From Anagrus nilaparvatae (taxonomy: Eukaryota; Arthropoda; Insecta; Hymenoptera; Mymaridae), in contig JAKSXM010000247.1 in the NCBI GenBank assembly GCA_022575985.1, positions 2,875,501 through 2,939,500 on the forward strand: a stretch of 64,000 nucleotides of DNA, written 5' to 3'. The notes below the pieces were generated by a model. The model was given only the letters and a program-made list of their open reading frames with translations, was not told where the DNA came from and did not search any database. Positions 47,446 through 58,659 of the stretch are shown here, piece after piece (positions within the stretch are counted from its first letter, which is position 1; the number at the start of each line of letters is the position of its first letter). The translations under genes were made by a program, and so were the position numbers.

Positions 47446-50400
47446 CTGGAAAAAAATATTCCCATTAGTCTTATTGATATTTTAAAGTTTATGAACATTA
47501 AAAGTGATCACCTAGCAATCTCATTTTTTCTCAAATCTTTCAACATTTTTTCGTACGTTTGAAGACAATTTTCTTGATTATTTGAATTCTGTAAATTTTT
47601 GCAATCAATACATCTTGGTAACTTTACATGATTGTGATCATTTTCGAAGGATTGTACATTTTTTAATTTTCCACATGACGTACAAAATCTTGAGGTTACA
47701 ACAGTTGGATCCAAATGGGGATTTAAATTTTTTCTGCGTAACTTCATTTCATGTACAGATATTAATTTTTTTGCAAGATCCAAGAAACGATTTCTTATTC
47801 TTCTGCGAAGATTTTTTAAATTACCTTCAGAAACTTTTTGAGAAATCAAATAAATCTCTTGGTCAACTAATTCTAAAAGATTTATTGCATCTAAACAAGT
47901 GTGGTCACGTAACATTGACTTTAAAGAATAAAGCGTTTGACAGCGATTCTCGCTAAAAAAAAATAAAAGTTTTTTATCACTGCTTTTAAAGCTAAATACC
48001 TATTTGATCAACAAGGGAAAAAATAGGATTTGGCTTTCAATGCAGTTGAGCGTACACTGAAAAAAAATTACTGGCCACGCGCCTAGATTGCTATAGTACA
48101 GGCGTAGTGCCTGTTTAGCGAGACCGGCGAGGGCCTCGAACGAACTGGCGTTTCACGCGTTTGGAGAGGGGGCTCCAGCATTTTCTCTTTGTATTTTTTA
48201 TATGCCACGTAATCTAAACGTGTGAAACGCAAGTTTGTTCGAGGCCCGGAGCCCGTTCTCGTTGAACACGCTCTGCGCCTATAAAATTCTAGGTGCGTGG
48301 CCAGTAATTTTTTTTCAGTGTAGTGGACGAGTGCAGACAGCATTAAAGGAAAATTTCCTACATTTTTTCCCGTGTTCAACACATAGTTTTTCATTAAAAG
48401 CGAAAAAAAGATCGCCCGAAAGTAAGAGAGTAGATTTTTTTTGCAGCGTATAATGAAATATATTTTTTACTTTATTATTAAAAAAATTATATTTTTTAAT
48501 ATATAATATATCTCAGCAATTCTTATTGAAACGCGCCTGAAAAATGAGTTAATTAAATCTAGGATTTAAAAAACCGATTTAACTTGACACCATGCCAATA
48601 TTAAAATTTTCCACTGAAATTTGAACTAATTTTTCAATTTTAATTTTCTCTGAATAAAGTTGAAAAATATTTTTTTACGATGCATTTGAATCTGCCACCA
48701 GGTTTTGGGAAAAGTCTAAAAGGAAGAATCTTTTTCAAGAAGATTCAGCTCAACGTTTACGACCGCAACTGGAGAACGCTTCTTCCAATTAATCTAAATC
48801 AAGAAACTCCTACAATTCTCACAATTACGGACTCTTGATGAGTGAATTTTTAGATTTCGGCCCACTAAATACATAGAATGGACTACATTGAATGGAATTA
48901 ACAATTAATTGTAAAGGCGGAATCGCTGAAAAGATAATTTTAAACATAAATTTTCATGAAGATAATGTTTGGGAAGTAATAAATTCACGTAAATTTTCCA
49001 TACTGCTCTTTATATAAATACCTGGTTTATTGATATAAATTAAAATCGAATGAAAATACTTAAAACCATTTGTATTGTACTCAGATAATGTGCATGGAAA
49101 ATGTTTACTAAACGTATAGTCACTACCAATAAAATATTTTCATATCCTTGATAAAAAAATTAATGTAATATCAACAATCAACAACCGGAAGTATTTTGGT
49201 TAATTTGCGAGGTTACAGCGTCATTTTGAAAATTGTCTTAAAATCCTATTTTATAACATTGAGCCCTGCATTTCTAGGTCCAGAAGGTGCGTTGGAATAA
49301 ACGGAGAGTATCTTGGGCGTTGTTTCAACATATTAAAGTCATCCATAACTATAGATTGTAATTTGTCGACCCAAATGTTCCGGTCTCCCCTTGTAAGTTA
49401 TAACTTGATTTAACTTGAACTTTATTAATCATAACATAATTATATAAGAATCTGTCAAGTAGAGTATCACTGAATGGACTTATGATTGTTAAAAAGAGAA
49501 TCTACGGTTTAAGGCAGTTACTGGGTATTATATAAACTAGTTAAGTTACTTATAACTGCACGGGTACCTTAATTTAGGTGGGTCGCCCAATACGCGAAAG
49601 CGAGGGTCATGTCACGTCTATTAGCGAAGGCGTCTCTAATTATTTCGAAGAATTGCGAGGAGGAATTTATGCAACTTTCATTGCATAAGACTTTTTGGAT
49701 TGACGTCACTGCTGAATCTTGGTCCCACGATTTTTGCTAATTCGGCGAGGCATTGGAATTGTACCTGCAAAATCTTATATACGCAAAAGATAACGGATAT
49801 GAAATATCAGATATATATTTAACACGAGATAATATAGTATGAAAGCTCGAATTATCAGCTAATCTACGCCCCTGGCTTTCCTGCGTAGCATCAGGTATAT
49901 AAAAATAAAATTATTTTTAATTAAAGTATATAACGCAGGTAAAAATCCCTAAGATTCTTATTTTAGGCATAGAAGGTCATTAAGACCCTGAGAATTCAAG
50001 AAAACTGCAAATAAACGTGAAAAATTGAGAAAAATTCACGTTTTTACGTTGTATAGAGGTTAAGGATGCCCAATTGCATTGAAATGATATCAAAAAATAA
50101 ATGCAAAAATAAACAAACAAACAAACCTCCTTGCAAGTTTAAAGGAAAAAAAGATTGTATTTTTTTACAGCTTTTTACAAATACGAAGTGGACTTTTCCA
50201 TTTTTCGGGCTTCCTAGAGAAAATTCTAAAAAACTAATGGCAGGACCGAATTCCTAAAGAAATTTTACTCAAGCCATTCTTTTTTCCGATAATTTTTGAA
50301 CGTTTCTAGGAGGGATAATAAAGAAGAGCGGACAGCATAGAAGAGCTCAAAACACTTTATTTTTTAAATTTGCCCTGGGCTTAGTTTTTAATATTACGGG

Positions 50401-53400
50401 CTGAAAATGGAAAAAAGATGCATCTTATACATGTGATTGAAAAAAAAATTGCTTCAGCTCGATCCCACAACACAACCTGGGAACTTTTGCTACAGTGATC
50501 TGGGATCCCTCATAATGTTTTTTTAAATCTATTAAATTTAATCGAGAACCTTTATAAACAAGAATAAATTCTCGAATCTTTTTTAAAAATTTAGGAAAAA
50601 AGTTGCAAATTAACAATTTTTTTTCATGTTAAATGTTAAATTATTGATAATTTACTAATTGTTCCGTAATTTATTTTACAAAACGCACACGATAATACTA
50701 TACGATTGAAAATGGCTTGAAACATAAGGGGCAGTGCAGGTTAAAATCCGACTTTTTTGAAAAAACCTAATTTTCCGAAAATGTTAGCAAAAAATTGAAA
50801 ATCTAAGAAAATGGCGTCATTGCCAAGGCTTTGGCGGATTCAAAATTTTGTGGGTTTGGGTCTTTTTATAGTATGTTTGCTCGGAGAATTTTTTCTTTGA
50901 AAATTTATCCTCAATTTTTTAGAGTGGAAAATTAGGTTTTTTCAAAAAAGTCGGATTTTCACCTGTACTCCCCAGACTTGTAAAACCATTTTTTTTGGAC
51001 ATAACCGGATTTTTTTTTTCAGTGGAACTATGATAATATATTTTACCGACTGAACTAAACAATTATTTTTATTTCGGTTTTTTATTAAATATTTCGAAAT
51101 TTTTTATTCTTTTTATTTGTCGAATCATTTTTTGCAGCTAACTTCTGATATAAAAAAGACATTCGAGGAAAAAACAGCGAAAATAATATTACCTAGAAAT
51201 TTCATTTATTTCATTTTCATCCTTACAAAGTTCTTCATAAATATCTTTCAACTCTCTAACTTGGAAAATGTTTGGTGTTTCAACAAAAACTTTTTTACCA
51301 TTAGATGCAGAAAATGTAATAGGTTTCGAATGGTCTTCAAGAAATTTAATTTTTAAATTATCGACTTCCTTTTGCTTCAACATTATCTGAAGATTGTCAA
51401 TAGCACGAAGAATTTTAATTTCATCTTCAAGTAAATGAATTTGAGCTGAGACTTTAGCACCGCCATCACTAAAGTGTTTTTGGATTCTCTCAGTCTCTAT
51501 AAATTTCCATCGAGTAACGAGGTCTTTTAACATGGAAATGTCTTTGAAGTCAGGAATATAAATATCATCAAGAATCCGAAAATCATTCGAATAAATTGGG
51601 GGTAAAATATTAACGCAAGATGTACTAGAGCTGGACGATCTACTTTCAGTGTCATCTTCAGTCCTCGGTATTTCGGATAACTTTTTATTTCTTGCTTTTC
51701 TGAAAAAAAATTAAAGATAATAAAATTAAATATTTTTATATTATTATGGTTTTCTGAAAGATTATTTAAAGCTGCTATCTTTTCCTATATCTAGGGTAAT
51801 TTCATGCATAAATAGCACAAAATGATATGCGAGGTCTCAAAAAGTAGGAAATTTGTTTTTTTTTTTCGATAAAACAAGTTAAAAATAGATGATTCCCCGA
51901 ATTCGAAGGTTTCCTATAAATTTTGAAGGGTGCTATGCGGATTAAACGTTTTTTGGTCAAATTTCTCTACTCAGCCACCATTTTTGAAAGTCCCGTAAAA
52001 AAGCTCTAAAAAAACGTTAAAAAACGAAAAAAAAAGTAGGTTTTCGATTGGTTTTCGATGTATAATTTGATGAAAAATTCGAATTTTCAATCAGATTTTT
52101 CCTACTCTATGTCAATTTGCGGGAAAATTCAAATTTGTGTTAAACGTTAAGTGAAAATAACTCAAAAGTTTCCCGCTAAAAAAAAAATTTTTTTTCTCAA
52201 AATTTTCTGAAATTGCATATATTTTACTGAAAAATATTTTCCGAGAGTAATTTTTATTTTAAGCGAGTAATACCGATTTTGGTGAATTTTCCGTTTTTTT
52301 CAATTTTGACTTGTTACTTATTTTGCCGATTTTCCGCTAAGTCACGTAACCAAATGAGAATCTGGTCAAAAATTTGAATTTTGCGGGAAATTTTACAAGG
52401 GTATAGTAATTTTGGTATCCTTTCAATGATACATCTCAAATCGAAAAGGATTCACTTTTATGAAAAATCGTATTGAATGTTTTTATGCACAGTAAAAAAT
52501 AATGAACACAATATTACCAGCATGTAGTAATATTACTACGGATTAGTAAAATTACTACAATTTGTAGTAAAATAAAAATTATTTATTTTACAGCCAGGTA
52601 CGACTAAATATAGCTTCAGGAGCTCATTTGCGTTTGTAATAAACAATATTAACCGTTATTTTCCGTTTTTAATATTATAAGCTTACTATACCTGCGTATA
52701 TATTCAATAATAATAATAAAATAATATCTAAATTTTATCTAAACAAACAATATAAATATAGAAAATAAATTTTTATCGCAATTACATATAAAAAGTAAAT
52801 AATATTATTAATAGTACATTTTTAACCAAGGGAGAAAAAAAAAGAATGGTCTAGATCGCACGTAAATTAACATTCGAGATGATAAACAGCGATCTGAGGC
52901 TTTCTTCTGTTGTCCCCATGGACAAAAAATAATTTTTCTTTCTTAGCTGGGAGAAAAGTGTTTTTGACTCGCCATGAAGAAAATAATTCTAATTATTGTT
53001 TTTAATTCTTTTTTAAACTTTATTTTCCAATTTTGATATATCAAAATTATTATTGAATATATACGCAGGTATAGTCGTACCTGGCTGTAAAATAAATAAT
53101 TTTTATTTTACTACAAATTGTAGTAATTTTACTAATCCGTAGTAATATTACTACATGCTGGTAATATTGTGTTCATTATTTTTTACTGTGTAGGTAATAC
53201 ATTAGTTATGAAATTATAAAATGATTATTTTTTTATTAAATAAAATAAACAAAATAATAAAGAAAATGTATATTGTAATGATTATATATTGTTTTGATAA
53301 TTTCAAATTAAATTTAAAATTTCAAGTCCTAAACATATCTTTAATAAAATGTTATAAAAGTTATATGCAATTATTTATTAACATGAAAAAAAGAGTTCAA

Positions 53401-56400
53401 ATTTAAAAGTAAGACATGTTAAATAATAAGTTAATAATTGTTAATAAAATTGTAAATATTTAAGTATATACTTTGACATTTTTCATTCGTTAACCAGACC
53501 CATAAAAAAATCAAATTAATCAACATTTTTTATTCATTTACCAGGTCCTATTTCCTTAAAATTATTCAAAACGCATAAAAAAAATCAAATTATCCTTTAA
53601 TACCTTCATTTAATTATTTTAAATGACATTTATAAATTTTTATAATTTTTTTTTTCATTCCAAAGATCTCTGAAAATCTATTTAGATCTATTTTAATCTC
53701 CAGAGATCTAAAGAGATCTCCCTAATTTTTCGATCTATTTAGATCTCCCTTGATCTCCGGAGATCACTTTTGATCTCTAGAGATCTCTAGTGATCAAAAA
53801 AGATCTGCGGAGATCTAAAGAGATCTACCGAAAATTCGTCGGGAAAAATTGAAATTTGGCCAATAAAAATTATTTTTTTCTATAAGAAATGAATACTCGG
53901 GGAAAAATTAATTGATTTTTAAAAAAAAGTTATTATTTTACGATGAAAATTAAGCGAAAAATGCATATTCTTGCTGAAATGTGTCTTAAAAATGATTGCA
54001 ATTCTATTGAAATAAGCCTGTTTCTGAACTTAAAATATGCATTACTAGCGAATTACTAGCTTGATTTTTATGGTAAAATAATAATTTTTTTTTAAATATC
54101 GATTAATTTTTTCCGGAGTATTCAATTCTGCAAGAAAGAAATCCATTTTATAGACAAAATTTTAATTTATAGGTCAGAAACCTTTGAAAACTGTAAAAAG
54201 CAAAATTTATTTAAGACAGATTTTCATTGGTTTTTAACTTAAACATTGAAACGTGGTAAAAAAAATGATTTTTTTCTTGAAGAAATGAATACTTAGGGGA
54301 AATGTAAACGATATATAAAAAAAAATTAGTATTTTTATCATAATAATCAAGTAATTAATGCATATTTTAAGTTCAGAAACAGACTTTTTTCAATATCTTT
54401 TTTAAGACAAATTTTAGTAACAAATACAAATTTTTAGTTAAATTTCATCGTAAAAAGAAAAATTTTTTTTCTTCTGGAAGGGTTTTTCACTGGTAAATAG
54501 TTTTTTTCATCTAATTTTTTAAATTTTATTTACCAAAAAAGTTATTTTGATAATTTGGGGTAGCTCAGATACGAAAAATAAGTTTTTTGAAATAAAAGTT
54601 GCAAAATCTTTTTGGCGTCCATCGCCGATTTCGTGTTTACGTTTTTTTGCATTTTCTAGGGTCCAGACTACTATAAAATCATGGTGGTAGTCGTGTCCGT
54701 GTCAATTTTTTTTTTCATTTTTGGTGCTCATGAAACGTATTTTCTCGTAGAAATGCACATATACGCACATACCAACATACATACCAACTTACATACAAAA
54801 TTTAGTATATTCATGTCCAAAGATAGTTTTTCATTCATATTTGAGTATACACATTCGTTTAATAATATTTATTAAAAAACACTTTTCAAAAATATTGCAT
54901 CTCTGAACTACCAAAAATTCACATCCGCCCACAAAAAATTTAAATCCCTTGGGGAATCTGCTCAAAAATTTTTTTACGCACTATTTAAATCATATATAAA
55001 ATTTCTAGAAAAAAAAGTCCAAGTAATTTTCCATTGGATTTAAATTTGTTTAAGCCTACCGTGCGCTAAAAATAAAACTGGAAGTAACCCAAAATAAAAA
55101 AAAAATTTTTTTGGGTAGTCCAAGTATTTTTTTGAAAATTTTTTCCCAATCATATATTTTTTTCATCTTTTTTGTTCAACTTTATCGGGTAACGCTTGGA
55201 TAGTCCTATAGGTTTATCCAAGAGGCTTAAAAATAAAAATAAAAATTTTTATGAAGTCGGTATAGTAGGAACAAGTTGCGGAATGATAAAAACATAAGTT
55301 TTGTGTTTGTCAAGTTAAATTTACTAAAATTAACATAAAAAAACTGTGAGTAAGATTTCATAAAAAATAGTTTTGTAATTAAAAACATATAAATTTTTCT
55401 TATAAATTTAAAATAATGTATGCATGCAGTAGTTATATTGAATCTCATATTGTCAAAGTTAGAAAGTTTATTGAAATTAATAAGTTTACGAAAAAGTGAG
55501 TATAATTTTTTAGATTTAATTAATAATAGTTTTTTACTAAATATTAATATTAATTTTTCATATAGTGGCAGAAAATGAAAATATAGTTTCTATAGAAATC
55601 CTGAACAATGACTGTTTGTTAACTATCTTCGGTCACTTGCCCATTCTGGATAGAATTAGGATCGAAAGGGTAAATAAACGATGGAACGAATTGTCTAAAA
55701 CAGGAGAATCATGGAGGGATATTAAAAAATTAGATTTCAATCCACGGTCATGGGGGTTTAAGCCTCGTGAATTTTTACTTGATGCTAAAGAAATAAAATT
55801 ATTTGAACTTGGAGAGGTTTTGAAAAGATGCGGAAAATTCTTAGAAGACATTGATATAACAGAAAATTATGAGGATGAAATAGTTAATGTGATCGGCTCC
55901 TATTGCCCAAATATAAAAATTTTCCGGAGTAATAATGAGTTTGCTTATTATGACATTTTTAAATTACTAGAAACATGTGAAAATATCGTTGAATTAAGTT
56001 TATCACATTTTTATGCTACTGATCATGGGATGTCTGGTTTATTTAAAAGGAATAAAAATTTGCGAAAATTGAAATTGCATGATTCACCAAATATCACTGG
56101 CTCATGTTTGTTAAATTTACCATTATTGGAGTCACTTGATTTATCATCAGGATATTTGAAAAAACAGCATATTGTAAACGCTATAAAAATTATGAAAAAT
56201 TTAAAAGTACTCAAGATTGTATTATTTAAAGACATAGCTAATGATGTAATGGTGGCGCTTCAAAATTTTTTGAATCTTGAAGAATTATATTTAACTGATC
56301 TATATCAGAGAAAAAATTTTCCTGCTAAAGATGAAAAACTTGCTGCATTCTTTAGAAATAATAAAAAACTTAAAACATTATCTTTTCTGAGATGTTCTCT

Positions 56401-58600
56401 TGACGGCGACTGTCTAAATGATTTAAATGGCGATGGCATCGAAAAATTTGAATTACTTGGTTATGAGGGTTTGGATTGTTATTATCTAAATAAAAATTCA
56501 TATAAATTCAATAATTTGAATAAATTTTCTTATAATACTGATTGTGATTGGCATAATTATTGCAATTTAATAACATTTGTTTCATCTTTAACGAACCTAA
56601 AATATTTAGAAATAATTATAAATACAGATTATATTCATACTGATGATCATAAAAAATTTTCTTCTATTATACCAAAGTTAGAAAAACTTGAAGAATTAAT
56701 TTTACGTGGATTTTTTGTATCAGATGAAAGTTTAGTAATAATAGGAAAAAATTTAAAAAATCTTAAAACATTACGTTTATGTTATTGTGAAAATGTAACT
56801 GATACTGGACTTCGCGCAATAACTGGCTTGCCAAAATTACAAGTTTTAAGTCTTTCCGCGATGAATACAATAACTGCTAAAGGTTTTAATAAAATGGTGA
56901 ATTTAAAAAAATTAAGTTGCTGGTTTTGTAATAATATAAAAAATGAAGGTTTTTTTAAAATTTTAAGAGAATCAGAAAAACTTGAATATCTTGAAATATT
57001 TGTCTGCTCTGAAACAGAAGATTTGTTGTTATTCGCTAACAAGATAACGATGAACCGCAAAAATAATACTATTTTATATATTCATAAAAAAATTCATGAT
57101 AAAATGGATAAAAAAAAATTGAAATATGTTAAAAAATCACCTTTCTTAGAATTTACTTGTAAAAATATCTCAATTTTTAATTTATAAATTTTTATGCAAA
57201 TTTTTACATTTAACAATATTTTTTTAAAAATAAATTTAGATTTAAACAAATTTTTTCTTGTTCTTATAATATTTATTTGCTAAAAATTTATGGAACCTTA
57301 TCATACACAGTAAAAAATAATGAACACAATATTACCAGCATGTAGTAATATTACTACGGATTAGTAAAATTACTACAATTTGTAGTAAAATAAAAATTAT
57401 TTATTTTACAGCCAGGTACGACTATACCTGCGTATATATTCAATAATAATTTTGATATATCAAAATTGGAAAATAAAGTTTAAAAAAGAATTAAAAACAA
57501 TAATTAGAATTATTTTCTTCATGGCGAGTCAAAAACACTTTTCTCCCAGCTAAGAAAGAAAAATTATTTTTTGTCCATGGGGACAACAGAAGAAAGCCTC
57601 AGATCGCTGTTTATCATCTCGAATGTTAATTTACGTGCGATCTAGACCATTCTTTTTTTTTCTCCCTTGGTTAAAAATGTACTATTAATAATATTATTTA
57701 CTTTTTATATGTAATTGCGATAAAAATTTATTTTCTATATTTATATTGTTTGTTTAGATAAAATTTAGATATTATTTTATTATTATTATTGAATATATAC
57801 GCAGGTATAGTAAGCTTATAATATTAAAAACGGAAAATAACGGTTAATATTGTTTATTACAAACGCAAATGAGCTCCTGAAGCTATATTTAGTCGTACCT
57901 GGCTGTAAAATAAATAATTTTTATTTTACTACAAATTGTAGTAATTTTACTAATCCGTAGTAATATTACTACATGCTGGTAATATTGTGTTCATTATTTT
58001 TTACTGTGTGTTAAAAAATGATAATTTATCGATTGGTTAAGTTTTTTTACCCCCCTCCGCCTCCGCGCTTTTTCACAGTATTCGAAGTTGTTTTCTCGGT
58101 TATGGGTACCTTTTCTGGGTAACTTTCTTGACAAATTCCAAAAAATTTTAAGTTGATCCGATTTACCTCTAACTAGCCTTCATTTTACTAAAAAATTTAC
58201 TTCCTTTACTGGAGTGTATTTATACATATTTTTCCTCGAAAGTGACAAAATTTGATTACAGATACTATATCAAAAACGAAAATTGCAAGAAAATTGTATA
58301 AATTATAAAATATAAATTATAAAAAAAAAATAAATTAATTAAAACTAGTATTTTATGTTATAGTTTCTGATCGCAAAAAATTTGAGAAAAAAATTTAAAA
58401 AAAATTTATTATTATATTCAAATATCGATTAAAACGATAATTCTAGATATTAATACTTTCATAGAAAAAAATATCCAAACTAAAAAAAAGTACCTCGAGA
58501 TTTATTGGTGAAAAAAATTTGGGAAAAAAAAGTTAGTTGTTAATACCGAAATGCTTCAAAAATATAGCCGGTTACATACATACATACATACTTACACACA

Positions 58601-58659
<59 letters not shown>

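Noticed and set aside
47582..47956. 124-codon plus-strand frame
   Set aside because: Complementary to the IQUB CxxC exon, whose conserved motifs are on the minus strand.
49600..49740. GC-richer short frame beginning ATGTCACGTCTATTAGCG as a small gene
   Set aside because: Stops after about 40 codons, has no recognised family and no splice support; more likely a repeat fragment.
55565..55567. GTG as a non-AUG start for the F-box protein
   Set aside because: GTG initiation is not expected in an animal nuclear gene, and the G is the last base of a good splice acceptor; splicing creates an AUG at the same residue.
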